This document shows, in pieces, positions 49,424-59,099 of a stretch of 64,000 nucleotides of DNA (positions are counted from its first letter, which is position 1; every line of letters starts with the position of its first letter). The translations under genes and the position numbers were made by a program. Origin of the DNA: an uncultured Bacteroidota bacterium (lineage in GTDB: Bacteria; Bacteroidota; Bacteroidia; Flavobacteriales; Flavobacteriaceae); NCBI GenBank assembly GCA_902598295.1, contig CACKBA010000001.1:55498-119497 (forward strand), given 5' to 3'. The notes beneath the pieces are model-generated. The model saw nothing but the letters and a program-made list of their open reading frames with translations. It ran no database searches and was not told the DNA's origin.

Positions 49424-51598
49424 TCATTTAATGGTTAGTCGTAAAACAGAGCAAGCAGCTTTTTTTACAAATCTATCTTCACCGGAACCAAACAACACAC
49501 GTATCCAGTTGTCTTTCTCAGGAGTTCCTAAAATTAACAAATCATAGCTGGCTGATTCCTCAGAAATTGCTTCAACCGGGTTGTTGCTTTTGATGATTTT
49601 TACAACTGATTTTGATTTTGTTTCCGATATTAATTCTATAGAGCTTTTCTCTGTTCTTTTGATTTTCTGATTGTTAGCAGATTCAGACACGATGTTTAAA
49701 AGTGTAAGTGATGCACCAAAGTGTCTACAAATTTTATCAGCAACATCTATAAAGCGCTTATTTCTTCTTCCCGGTCGTACGGCAATTAAAACTCTTGAAA
49801 AACTTCTCACCCCATTATCTTTAAATAAAGCAAGACTCGAGTTCACATTTCTTAAAAGCCATCCGATGGGATTCCCAATAAATATACCAGAACTTTCTCT
49901 ACCATCCCACTCCATAACCAACCATTTACATGCGCTTTGCCCTGTAATGTTGTTGATGGAGTTCGCAACATCATGAGTTGTTAAGCTTTCATAGGACACA
50001 TCAATGTTTTTTGTCTTTTTTAATGCCAGCACCCGTCTTTTTTTCGATTCTGATATAGGAGAATTAATATCAACAGCCTCTAAAAAAGTTTGATTTGGAA
50101 TTTCAATAAGGTCAACAGTGTTTAGTTTTGACCTATCATTAATGGATGCAGCAATTTCAACCAGCATTTCGGTTGAAGTTTCGTCTCCTAACAAGGGGAC
50201 GACAATTTCTGCATCCGCATCTGTTACCTCCTCATAGTTGTCGTTTTTATTTGAGGATTTGTTGTTTGAAGACGAAGACCCCTTGAATAAAAAAGATAAA
50301 ATACCATAATTTGATATCACACCACTTCTGTCACTATTTCTACCATATACAAGAAAGATTAACAACCCAAGAACAAAAACCCCAAAAACAGAAATGATGG
50401 GCATTATGCCCAAAAAGGCAAGAAGAATAATACCACTGAAAATACCAAAGAGTTGTACATAAGGATATAGCGGAGATCTGAAAGAAGGCCTATACCACTG
50501 CGCATTGGTTTCTCTGAGTACAATCACGGACAATTCATTAAAAATAAACATGAGAACCTTAAAAGCACTAGCTAGTTTGGCAATTTTTATAACATCGAGA
50601 TATATAATTGCAAGACCAATCAGCAAAGAGGTTGTTAAAATTGCAGCCACAGGAGTCATGAACCGGGAGTTTACCAATCCTAAAAACCCAGGCATCATTT
50701 TGTCCTTAGCCATAGCAAAAGGAAAACGAGATGAAGCCAAAACCCCAGAGTTCGCCATCGACATTAAGGTTATAACACCAACAACAGCCGCAAAATACCC
50801 AAAGTAGTCACCCCCGATTGTTTGAAACAAAGTGTGAATAGGTTTGATGTCTGTGGACAAAACAGATTGGTCGATATTTCCAACCAACACCAAAGCAACC
50901 AAGACATAAACTGTGGTAATTAAAAGCAAGGAGATAATCATGGTTCTGGGCAGATTCTTTTCAGGATTTTTAATTTCTCCAGCCACTGCAGCAATTTTAG
51001 TAACTCCTGCATATGAAATATACAAGAAAGCAACCCCCGCAATAAAACCGGAATTGCCATCTGAAAAAACAGGGTCCATTAACCTGGAATCAAACGAGTT
51101 AAATCCAAAAAAAACAATCGTTATTAGTGACAACACACTAATTGTAACTATAATCAGTTGTGTTTTTTCAACCTTTTTTACCCCAAATACATTTAATAGA
51201 AGAATGAAAAGCAATGCCAACAAGGCAATGTATTTTGTGTATGATTCATCGACCTCTATCAAAACATACAGATAAAAACTAAGACCAACCAATGAAAAAG
51301 CACTCTTTAAAAGAAGAGACAACCAAAGTCCAATCCCAGCAATAGTACCAAATAAAGGCCCAAATGCCCTCTCGATGTATACGTATGTTCCTCCAGATTT
51401 GGGCATTGCTGTGGCCAGTTCAGACTTTGACAAAACAGCAGGAAGAATACATAGGGCAGCAACCAGAAAAGCAAGCCAAACAGATGAACCAGTAATACCA
51501 ACAGCAAGTCCTGGTAGAACAAAAATACCACTGAGCATCCCACCAACACTAACAGCAATTGCTCCAGGCAGAGAAAGGGTTCTTTGTAGTTTTTTCAT
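49424..51598 (-). CDS. APC-family amino-acid permease with C-terminal universal-stress-protein domains
   Basis: The first 420 residues are an APC transporter with about 12 helices, opening TLSLPGAIAVSVGGMLSGIFVLPG and carrying the PKSGGTYVYIERAFG loop. Residues 470-724 are soluble and look like two USP-type domains, the second ending LLILGTPEKDNWIRVLFGSGEDR. The fusion suggests that transport is gated by a small ligand or nucleotide. The substrate is unknown. A one-mismatch -7 box lies 9 bases upstream. Confidence 0.88.
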   Translation of the reverse strand: MKKLQRTLSLPGAIAVSVGGMLSGIFVLPGLAVGITGSSVWLAFLVAALCILPAVLSKSELATAMPKSGGTYVYIERAFGPLFGTIAGIGLWLSLLLKSAFSLVGLSFYLYVLIEVDESYTKYIALLALLFILLLNVFGVKKVEKTQLIIVTISVLSLITIVFFGFNSFDSRLMDPVFSDGNSGFIAGVAFLYISYAGVTKIAAVAGEIKNPEKNLPRTMIISLLLITTVYVLVALVLVGNIDQSVLSTDIKPIHTLFQTIGGDYFGYFAAVVGVITLMSMANSGVLASSRFPFAMAKDKMMPGFLGLVNSRFMTPVAAILTTSLLIGLAIIYLDVIKIAKLASAFKVLMFIFNELSVIVLRETNAQWYRPSFRSPLYPYVQLFGIFSGIILLAFLGIMPIISVFGVFVLGLLIFLVYGRNSDRSGVISNYGILSFLFKGSSSSNNKSSNKNDNYEEVTDADAEIVVPLLGDETSTEMLVEIAASINDRSKLNTVDLIEIPNQTFLEAVDINSPISESKKRRVLALKKTKNIDVSYESLTTHDVANSINNITGQSACKWLVMEWDGRESSGIFIGNPIGWLLRNVNSSLALFKDNGVRSFSRVLIAVRPGRRNKRFIDVADKICRHFGASLTLLNIVSESANNQKIKRTEKSSIELISETKSKSVVKIIKSNNPVEAISEESASYDLLILGTPEKDNWIRVLFGSGEDRFVKKAACSVLRLTIK

Positions 51599-51607
51599 CA
51601 GTTAAAA

Positions 51608-51615
51608 TAAATATA
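51608..51615 (-). promoter_or_regulatory. Possible -7 box of the APC-MBL-M1-rnpA operon
   Basis: TATATTTA on the minus strand, one mismatch, 9 bases before the transporter ATG. Confidence 0.35.
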
Positions 51616-51705
51616 ACCAAACCTTTAAATAATAAATAATAATAGTTTTAAAATTATGTACAATTGATTAATTTCAACACCTCACTTAATTCGAACTAAC
51701 TAAAT

Positions 51706-53073
51706 ATGAAAAACCTAACATACATCTCCGTATTTATTTTAATGTTTGCTTCTTGTCAAACATTAAAAGTAACTAGCGAATACCTTTCTAGTCCACCGAA
51801 TGCTATTCCTAAAACTGCTTTGTCAACAGAAGCAGATAGAAACAATTGGCAACACCTAGACCCCATCACCGACAGTGTGCCAGGCATGAGTGTTGATAAG
51901 GCATATAATGAAATAATTAAGGACTTTAAAGGAAAGCCAGTGGTTGTTGCTGTGCTAGACTCAGGGATAGACATTGGCCACGAAGATTTAAAAGATAATC
52001 TATGGAAAAACAAAAACGAAATAGCAGGAAATAACATTGATGACGATAAAAATGGTTTTGTTGACGATGTTTATGGTTGGAATTTTTTGGGTGAAGCCTA
52101 TTATGAGCAGTTAGAGTTAACAAGACTTCTTGCCAAAGGTGTTGATTTTCCAGAGAAAGAAGCTGCACAGAAAGATTATGACAAGCGACTTTCCGAAGCT
52201 AGAGGAGAAGAGACATTAAAATACTACTTGAACTATGATTTTAAGGGTAGAACCACAGGTGATGACCCAGATAACTTTGATGAAATTTATTATGGAGACA
52301 ACAATGTGATGCACTCAAGACCTGATGAATCTCACGGAACACACGTTGCAGGAATTATTGCTGCTGAAAGAAATAATAGTATTGGGGTAAAAGGGGTTGC
52401 GAATAATGTTCAAATCATGAGTTTAAGAGTCGTTCCTTACGGCGATGAATATGATAAAGATGTTGCGTTGGGAATTATATATGCTGCAGACAACGGCGCA
52501 GACATTATCAACACAAGTTTTGGCAAAGGGTTTTCTCCACACAGTGATAAAGTAAGAGAAGCGATTGCATATGCAGCCTCAAAAGACGTCCTTATAGTAA
52601 ATGCTGCGGGTAATGACAACAATGATCTAGATGCTATTCCAGCTTATCCTAATGACTCTTATAAAAATGGACCAGAGGTTTCAGACAACTTCATTACTGT
52701 CGGAGCACTTAGTCCATTTATGGGTAAAGGTCTTAAAGCGAGTTTTTCGAACTATGGAAAGATTAATGTAGATGTTTTTGCGCCAGGGGTTTTAATTCAG
52801 TCTCTTGTTCCAGAGGATGAATATGCTAGATATAGCGGGACTTCTATGGCCTCTCCATGTGTGGCTGGTGTTGCGGCCGTACTTAAGTCATACTTCCCAA
52901 AACTAAAAGCACATCAACTGAAAAAAATTATAATTGAATCAGGAATTGAAGTAAACTCTAAAGTCCGACTTAGCATGATGGAAGAAATTGGATTTCAAGA
53001 AATATCAAAATCAGGGAAAATGGCTAACTTATATAACGCATTGATATATGCTGCAAAAAAAGAATATAAATAA
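51706..53073 (+). CDS. Subtilisin-like S8 serine protease, lipoprotein
   Basis: A 455-residue exported protease with a lipobox cysteine at 17 (FASCQT). The catalytic triad is D85 in VLDSGID, H210 in SHGTHVAG and S380 in GTSMASP. A long insert between D and H (about 105-200) carries calcium-type DDDKNG residues. No type IX C-terminal domain is seen. It lies 6 bases before the large amidohydrolase gene. Confidence 0.93.
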   Translation: MKNLTYISVFILMFASCQTLKVTSEYLSSPPNAIPKTALSTEADRNNWQHLDPITDSVPGMSVDKAYNEIIKDFKGKPVVVAVLDSGIDIGHEDLKDNLWKNKNEIAGNNIDDDKNGFVDDVYGWNFLGEAYYEQLELTRLLAKGVDFPEKEAAQKDYDKRLSEARGEETLKYYLNYDFKGRTTGDDPDNFDEIYYGDNNVMHSRPDESHGTHVAGIIAAERNNSIGVKGVANNVQIMSLRVVPYGDEYDKDVALGIIYAADNGADIINTSFGKGFSPHSDKVREAIAYAASKDVLIVNAAGNDNNDLDAIPAYPNDSYKNGPEVSDNFITVGALSPFMGKGLKASFSNYGKINVDVFAPGVLIQSLVPEDEYARYSGTSMASPCVAGVAAVLKSYFPKLKAHQLKKIIIESGIEVNSKVRLSMMEEIGFQEISKSGKMANLYNALIYAAKKEYK

Positions 53074-53079
53074 CCTAAA

Positions 53080-55848
53080 ATGAAATTTGAAAACAACTTT
53101 AGCAAACATTTGGTCACATTACTTATGCTTATTCCGCTTTTTGTCTTTTCACAAAAAGAATATTTTCCAACCAATAGTGGGGTAAAGGTTGTTAATGAGC
53201 CCTATAAAGCTTTTGTTAATGCTACAATTGTTGTTAATTCAGAGAAGACCATTGAAAACGGGACAATTATTTTTAGGGATGGAAAAATAATTAATGTTGG
53301 CAAGGGTATTAAGATGCCCAAAAACACCATTATTATTGACCAAAAAGATAAATTCATCTATCCTTCCTTTATAGAAACAACGTCATCAATGTCTATTAAA
53401 GAAGCCAAAAGACTGGCGTATTCTACCAGAAGCGCCATGTATGGTCCAACTAGAGAAGGTTTTTATTGGAATGACCACATACTAAGTGACTATAAAGCAT
53501 ATCTAGATTATAAATATGACAGCAGCAAAGCCAAGGAACTAAGAGCTTCTGGTTTTGGGGTTGTAAACACACACCGTTCCAATGGAATTCATAGCGGCAC
53601 AGGAATTCTTCTTGCTTTAAGTGACTCATCAAATGAAAATCAAAGGGTTTTATCAAACAACAGTACAGAGTTTTACTCTTTTAACAGAAACGCCCTTTCA
53701 AATCAGTCCTACCCTACATCAATAATGGGAAGCATGGCTCTCATAAGACAGTTTTTCCACGATTTAGAGTGGTATTCGGCAGGTCAGGCTAAAAATAAAG
53801 ACTATGCGATTGAAACTGCGATAAAAAACAAGGCTATGCCTAAAATTTGGAATTCAGGATCAAATTTAAATTTTTTAAGAGCATTAAAAATATCCAAAGA
53901 ACTTGATATTCCGTTTGCTGTAGTTGGATCTGGACTTGAATACATGGATTTAAACGCAGTACTTAAGTACAAAAACAAACTGATTATCCCTGTTAATTTT
54001 CCGGCGGCCTATGACGTTTCAGACCCAGATTTAACAAAAAAAATAAGTCTAGGTTCTTTGAGAGAGTGGAATCAGGCTCCTTCCAATCTGTATATACTGG
54101 AAAAAAATAACATTCAATTTTCTGTTACATCCAGTGGTTTAAAAAAGAAATCAGAATTGCTACCCAACATTAGAAAAGCTATAAGAAGAGGGTTGTCGAC
54201 AAAATCAGCACTAGAAGCCCTTACTGTTAACCCCGCCTTAATTTTAAAAATAAAGGGAGTTACAGGTGAATTAACCAAAGGATCATACGCAAACTTTTTG
54301 GTTACCTCAAAACCAATTTTTGATGAGAATTCAGAGATTTATGAAAATTGGGTAATTGGAGTAAAACATGTTGTTAAAAAAGAAATTAAACCAACATCAA
54401 AAAATAAACAAGTTGTTAACGACACAGTTAAAAAAGCAGATAAAAAAATAAAAGCAATCGATTTTGTGCCAGTAACCTTCCCAAACAAAGCTTACGGAAA
54501 CAAAACAGTTCCACAGTCAGAAAATATGATTATCCGTAATGCAACTGTTTGGACAAATGAGGCAGAAGGCATACTTCAAAATACGGATGTTGCAGTTTCA
54601 AATGGTGTAATTGTTGCAATTGGACAAAACTTACAGAATAATAATAACTCAAGAGAAATTGATGGGACAAATAAACACTTAACATCTGGAGTTATTGACG
54701 AACATTCACACATTGCCGCATCATCAATAAATGAATCGGGTCATAATTCCTCAGCAGAGGTTACTATTGCAGATGTCATAAACCCCAACGACATATCAAT
54801 TTATAGAACACTTTCAGGTGGAGTTACAACTATTCAAATTCTACACGGGTCAGCTAATCCAATTGGAGGGCAATCAGCCATTGTAAAATTAAAGTGGGGA
54901 GAAACTGCAGAAAACATGTTGATGAAGGATGCGGCAAAGTTCATCAAGTTTGCCCTTGGTGAAAACGTAAAACAATCCAATTGGTCAAGTTACTCACGAT
55001 TTCCTCAATCTAGAATGGGTGTCGAGCAGGTTTACGTGGACTTTTTCCAAAGAGCAAAAGAATATGGTGAGCAGTGGGATAAATATAATAGCCTTCCTAA
55101 AAGGACTAAATCTAAAACACCAAAACCTCGATATGATATTGAAATGGAGGTCGTTTGGGAAATATTGAGGGGAGAGAGACATATTTCATGTCACTCTTAT
55201 GTTCAAAGTGAAATCAACATGCTAATGAAAGTTGCAGAAAGTTTTGGAATTAAAATAAATACATTTACGCATATCCTTGAGGGATACAAAGTTGCCACAA
55301 AAATGGCCAAACATGGAGCAGGAGGGTCATCTTTCTCTGATTGGTGGGCGTATAAATACGAGGTTATAGACGCTATACCGTACAATGGACCTATTCTTAC
55401 TGAGGCAGGTGTAACGGTTGCTTACAACTCTGATAATGCAGAAATGATAAGACGTTTAAACCAGGAAGCAGCAAAGGCAGTAAAATATGGAGGCTTAAGT
55501 GAAGAGGAAGCCTGGAAGTATGTGACATTAAATCCCGCAAAGCTTTTAAGAATTGATGATAAAGTAGGAAGCATCGCGCCTGGGAAACATGCAGATTTAG
55601 TGATATGGTCACACAATCCACTTTCAATTTATGCCGTAGCAGAAAAAACAATTATCGAGGGTGCTATCTTTTATGATTACATGAAGTTGGATGAAAAAAT
55701 TAAACACAATGAAAAAGAAAGAGAAATTATTATTACCCAACTTAAAGAGGCCAAAAAGAGCGGAGCAAAGACACAACCAGCCCCTGTAATTGACAAAAGA
55801 TATTTTGAATGTGAAACAATTGATATAGTTAATGAAAATGTACAATAA
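53080..55848 (+). CDS. Large exported amidohydrolase with duplicated domains
   Basis: A 922-residue exported protein (signal peptide ending FVFSQ). It contains two amidohydrolase-like halves. The N-terminal half (about 30-430) lacks the metal-binding HxH: the site reads FIYPSFIETTS. The C-terminal half (about 480-890) has it in GVIDEHSHIAAS, plus CHSYVQS, FTHILEGYK and NSDNAEM, so it should be catalytically competent. Relatives act on peptides or cyclic amides. Its end overlaps the next amidohydrolase gene. Confidence 0.85.
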   Translation: MKFENNFSKHLVTLLMLIPLFVFSQKEYFPTNSGVKVVNEPYKAFVNATIVVNSEKTIENGTIIFRDGKIINVGKGIKMPKNTIIIDQKDKFIYPSFIETTSSMSIKEAKRLAYSTRSAMYGPTREGFYWNDHILSDYKAYLDYKYDSSKAKELRASGFGVVNTHRSNGIHSGTGILLALSDSSNENQRVLSNNSTEFYSFNRNALSNQSYPTSIMGSMALIRQFFHDLEWYSAGQAKNKDYAIETAIKNKAMPKIWNSGSNLNFLRALKISKELDIPFAVVGSGLEYMDLNAVLKYKNKLIIPVNFPAAYDVSDPDLTKKISLGSLREWNQAPSNLYILEKNNIQFSVTSSGLKKKSELLPNIRKAIRRGLSTKSALEALTVNPALILKIKGVTGELTKGSYANFLVTSKPIFDENSEIYENWVIGVKHVVKKEIKPTSKNKQVVNDTVKKADKKIKAIDFVPVTFPNKAYGNKTVPQSENMIIRNATVWTNEAEGILQNTDVAVSNGVIVAIGQNLQNNNNSREIDGTNKHLTSGVIDEHSHIAASSINESGHNSSAEVTIADVINPNDISIYRTLSGGVTTIQILHGSANPIGGQSAIVKLKWGETAENMLMKDAAKFIKFALGENVKQSNWSSYSRFPQSRMGVEQVYVDFFQRAKEYGEQWDKYNSLPKRTKSKTPKPRYDIEMEVVWEILRGERHISCHSYVQSEINMLMKVAESFGIKINTFTHILEGYKVATKMAKHGAGGSSFSDWWAYKYEVIDAIPYNGPILTEAGVTVAYNSDNAEMIRRLNQEAAKAVKYGGLSEEEAWKYVTLNPAKLLRIDDKVGSIAPGKHADLVIWSHNPLSIYAVAEKTIIEGAIFYDYMKLDEKIKHNEKEREIIITQLKEAKKSGAKTQPAPVIDKRYFECETIDIVNENVQ

Positions 55849-57145
55849 GATTTTTTATATAATATTTTTAGCAATGTTTTTGGCTGTTCATTCCCAACAA
55901 GTTCCAGGTAAAAAACAATCAAAAAGCACACTTATAAGTTACGGAACCATTCATTTAGGAAATGGAGATCTTTTAGAAAACGCTTTTGTTGGATTTGATG
56001 AGGGTAAAATAACTTATGTTTCAACTGAGCCACCAGACATCAATTATGAAATCATTATTGATGCCAGAAATAAACATATTTATCCAGGATTTATTGCGCT
56101 TAACACCAGTTTGGGGCTAGGTGAAATCGATGCCGTTAGAGCAACTATTGACGATGATGAAATTGGTGATTTTTTACCGCATGTAAGATCAATAATTGCA
56201 TATAACGCAGAGTCAAAAGTTGTAGAGACAATGCGAATGAATGGAGTGTTGATTTCTCAAATTGCTCCAAATGGAGGAATAATAAGCGGTTCATCATCTG
56301 TTGTACAATTGGATGCTTGGAACTGGGAAGATGCTGTTATTCGCTATGATCAAGGCATCCACTTAAACTGGCCGTCTCCCTATTCTAGGACCGGATATTC
56401 CTACTACAGAGGTCCATCCATAATCAAAAAGAGCGACAAATATGACTTAAATGTAGAGGAGATTAAAAACTTCTTTGATTCGTCTAAAGCATATCTAAAC
56501 GAACCTAACCCAAACCCAGTTAGTTTACCCTACAAGGCAATGGCACCCGTCTTCAACGGAAATGCGACAATCTTTTTACATGCTGATGATGCAAAACAAA
56601 TAAAGGACGGAGTAAGGTTTCTTCAAGACCAAAAAATTAAAAACATTGTAGTAGTTGGGGGAACAAACTCATTGGGCGCTGGAGACTTTTTAGCAGACAA
56701 TAATATTAAAATTGCATTAGAGCAACCCCATAACCTACCTTCGATGGAAGATGAGGATGTAAAATCTAGATTTAGACTTGCTTCTCAACTTATTAATAAA
56801 GGTGTAACGGTTGCTGTTGACGCAACTGGCGAAATGACAAGGATGAACACAAGAAATCTTCCTTTTTTTGCAGGAAGTTTTGCTGCTTACGGTGTTGAAA
56901 AAGAGAAAGCAGTTGAATCAATTACCCTTAATGCGGCAAAAGTTTTAGGCATTGAGGATAATTATGGTTCAATTGAAGTTGGCAAGAGTGCCACACTGTT
57001 CGTTTCTCATGGTGATGCTCTCGACATGAGAACCAATAACTTGTCTCATGCATACATTGATGGTCGATCAGTTTCATTAGAAACAAACCAAACCAAATTG
57101 TGGCAACGATACAAGAAAAAAGTCGAAGAAGAAAAATCTAATTAA
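55832..57145 (+). CDS. Amidohydrolase-like protein lacking metal ligands
   Basis: A 437-residue exported protein with a signal peptide (ends AVHSQ). The amidohydrolase frame is clear at both ends (KHIYPGFIALNTS and GSIEVGKSATLFV), but the HxH reads ALNTS, and later histidine positions are also absent. It is likely an inactive partner or a scaffold for the preceding enzyme. The two genes overlap by 17 bases (or 11 with the second ATG at 55838). Confidence 0.82.
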   Translation: MKMYNKIFYIIFLAMFLAVHSQQVPGKKQSKSTLISYGTIHLGNGDLLENAFVGFDEGKITYVSTEPPDINYEIIIDARNKHIYPGFIALNTSLGLGEIDAVRATIDDDEIGDFLPHVRSIIAYNAESKVVETMRMNGVLISQIAPNGGIISGSSSVVQLDAWNWEDAVIRYDQGIHLNWPSPYSRTGYSYYRGPSIIKKSDKYDLNVEEIKNFFDSSKAYLNEPNPNPVSLPYKAMAPVFNGNATIFLHADDAKQIKDGVRFLQDQKIKNIVVVGGTNSLGAGDFLADNNIKIALEQPHNLPSMEDEDVKSRFRLASQLINKGVTVAVDATGEMTRMNTRNLPFFAGSFAAYGVEKEKAVESITLNAAKVLGIEDNYGSIEVGKSATLFVSHGDALDMRTNNLSHAYIDGRSVSLETNQTKLWQRYKKKVEEEKSN

Positions 57146-57767
57146 ACTTTTTTAGTGTTTTAATATCTTCTATTATTTGCATCATTTCAAGCTTTAAAGT
57201 TCCGTTGTATATGCCGCGTATGCGCAATTTTTTATCAACGAGCAAGAAATGCTCAGTGTGTAAAAAGTCAGAACTATCTTTTGTAAAACCAATTTCTTCC
57301 TCCGCAAAATAAGATTCTCTTGCAAGTTTGTATATTTTCTTTTTGTCACCTGTTAGAAAGTTCCAATTGGAAGAGTTTTGAGTGAACTCTTTTTTATAGC
57401 GCTTTAAAAGCTCAGGACTATCTATCCAAGGGGTTACAGTAAAAGAAACCAACTGAACACCTTCATCATTTTCAAATTCATTTTCAATTTTTGTCATGTT
57501 GGTTGTCATAACAGGACAAATATTTGTACAAGAAGTAAACATAAAATTTGCAACATGAATTTTACCAACTAAATCCATGCTACCAAAATCTTCTTCATTT
57601 TGATTAGTAAACACAAACTCTTTTATAATGTGTATCTCCGATTTTGGTTCTTCAAAAATTGGTGTAAAATCAGGAGAGTTGTAAAAAGGCAAAGCCTCTT
57701 TATTTTCATAACACGAAATAATAAAACAACAAACTATAAATAATTTAAAAAATTTTTTCACTTGCAT
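57138..57767 (-). CDS. SCO1/SenC-family copper protein, lipoprotein
   Basis: A 209-residue thioredoxin-fold protein with copper-binding CTNIC near residue 80 and the distant histidine in LHTEHFLLVD. It helps insert copper into cytochrome oxidase CuA. The N-terminus is a lipoprotein signal (IISCYEN). It overlaps the MORN-repeat gene by 23 bases and converges with the amidohydrolase. Confidence 0.92.
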   Translation of the reverse strand: MQVKKFFKLFIVCCFIISCYENKEALPFYNSPDFTPIFEEPKSEIHIIKEFVFTNQNEEDFGSMDLVGKIHVANFMFTSCTNICPVMTTNMTKIENEFENDEGVQLVSFTVTPWIDSPELLKRYKKEFTQNSSNWNFLTGDKKKIYKLARESYFAEEEIGFTKDSSDFLHTEHFLLVDKKLRIRGIYNGTLKLEMMQIIEDIKTLKKFN

Positions 57768-58314
57768 TCACACAGTTTTTTGTTCCCAACAATCCATATC
57801 TTCGGTTGTTTTTAATCACGTAGTTTGACTTTATTTTTCCGTCTAAATACCAGGTCTTTTGACTACCTTTTTCATAACCATGATAATAATTTAACTCTTC
57901 AATCAATACCCCATCACCCGTCCATATCCTGTTTGTTCCATGATACTCGTCGTCAAAAAAATTAAACGAAAAATTTTTATTTCCGTTAGCATAAAAACCC
58001 TGATATTTTCCCTCTTTTTTTCCATTTTTAAAAAATCTTTCTTCTTTTAAAACACCGCCAGGATAGAATTTTTTCCAAACACCATGCTTTAGACCAGCTT
58101 TATAAAACTCAATAGAAGCAGTATCTTCATTTTCATACGTTTCATATACAAAACCTGTATAGGGACTTTTATTAAACTCAACCACTCTTTTTCTTAAATC
58201 AAGATTTTCAGAATCTTTTTTAACAATAGAAGGGGTGCTACAGGCAGTTAACCCGATGGCGAACATTAAACTACTGACTAACTGTACCAGGCGTTCCATA
58301 GTATCCGCTACCAT
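57745..58314 (-). CDS. MORN-repeat (YwqK-like) lipoprotein
   Basis: A 189-residue exported protein with a signal ending at LTACST. The mature part has four to five MORN-like units (GVWKKFYPGGVLKEE, GKYQGFYANGNK, GTNRIWTGDGVL, GSQKTWYLDGKI). Families annotated as YwqK antitoxin have this fold, but no toxin is near. The start may be the second Met (MERLVQLV). It overlaps the YHYH gene by 44 bases. Confidence 0.82.
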   Translation of the reverse strand: MVADTMERLVQLVSSLMFAIGLTACSTPSIVKKDSENLDLRKRVVEFNKSPYTGFVYETYENEDTASIEFYKAGLKHGVWKKFYPGGVLKEERFFKNGKKEGKYQGFYANGNKNFSFNFFDDEYHGTNRIWTGDGVLIEELNYYHGYEKGSQKTWYLDGKIKSNYVIKNNRRYGLLGTKNCVNASEKIF

Positions 58315-59068
58315 TTAAATATGGGTCATCTGCAGTTGTGTGATAGTGATAAATACCCTCAGGAAAATCCGATGTTGCGTGGCTATGGCCATGGTATTCA
58401 TCTAGGTCGGAGCTATTAATTGTTCTACCGCTTTCTTGAGGTCCATATACAGGAAAACCGTCCAAAAGGAAACCAATAAGCCCATCCTTGCCGTGATTTT
58501 GAGTAAGCCAGAAAGGTTCCATATGATAGTGATAGCGTCCATTTCTGCCATTTTCTTGTCCAGGCCCCATGGGAGCAGGATGCCCATTATATTGATCAAA
58601 TGAATTAACCTCTCTAGTCAAAGGTTGGTTCATGCCCGCATATTGATTGTAAAACGGAACACCGTTTAAAGAGACTCCAATTTCACCCATTCTTGTCGGG
58701 TTGTTTCCGTTCCCTTTTCTAGGACGAATAGGTATTTTAAATGTTAACGATAAAGCCGAAATCCGATTAGGATTAAGGTTGAAGTTGGTAACAAATGGAT
58801 TTGAACCATCATAATCAGCATATTTTTCATTCTCCCATTCTGTGCCCAAGAAATAGGGGCTTTTATGATCGGGCACACCATTAGTGCTGATATAAACAAA
58901 TCCCCCATCGATATAAATATCACTGGTTGTTTTATAAATTTTTTGATAAACACTTAATGGTATTGTAACATCGTTGGCAGTCTCACCTTCATTATTAGTT
59001 TGTCCATTATCATTATCGTTACAAGACAAAAAGAAAAAAATAAAAGGCATAATATAAATTGCTTTCAT
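58271..59068 (-). CDS. YHYH-domain lipoprotein
   Basis: Exported protein with the histidine-rich motifs GRYHYHMEPFW and GIYHYHTTADDP that name the YHYH family. The ORF track starts at 59107; the ATG at 59066-59068 (MKAIYIMPF) gives a proper lipoprotein signal (FFLSCNDN) and 265 residues. The histidines suggest metal binding, which agrees with the SCO1 copper protein in the same operon. Confidence 0.85.
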   Translation of the reverse strand: MKAIYIMPFIFFFLSCNDNDNGQTNNEGETANDVTIPLSVYQKIYKTTSDIYIDGGFVYISTNGVPDHKSPYFLGTEWENEKYADYDGSNPFVTNFNLNPNRISALSLTFKIPIRPRKGNGNNPTRMGEIGVSLNGVPFYNQYAGMNQPLTREVNSFDQYNGHPAPMGPGQENGRNGRYHYHMEPFWLTQNHGKDGLIGFLLDGFPVYGPQESGRTINSSDLDEYHGHSHATSDFPEGIYHYHTTADDPYLNGSGYYGTPGTVSQ

Positions 59069-59099
59069 ACAATATAAATGGTTTAAAATCAAATTAAAG

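Noticed and set aside
57745-58314. Antitoxin of a toxin-antitoxin pair (YwqK label)
   Set aside because: It is an exported lipoprotein in an operon with SCO1 and YHYH proteins and no toxin-like gene is adjacent.
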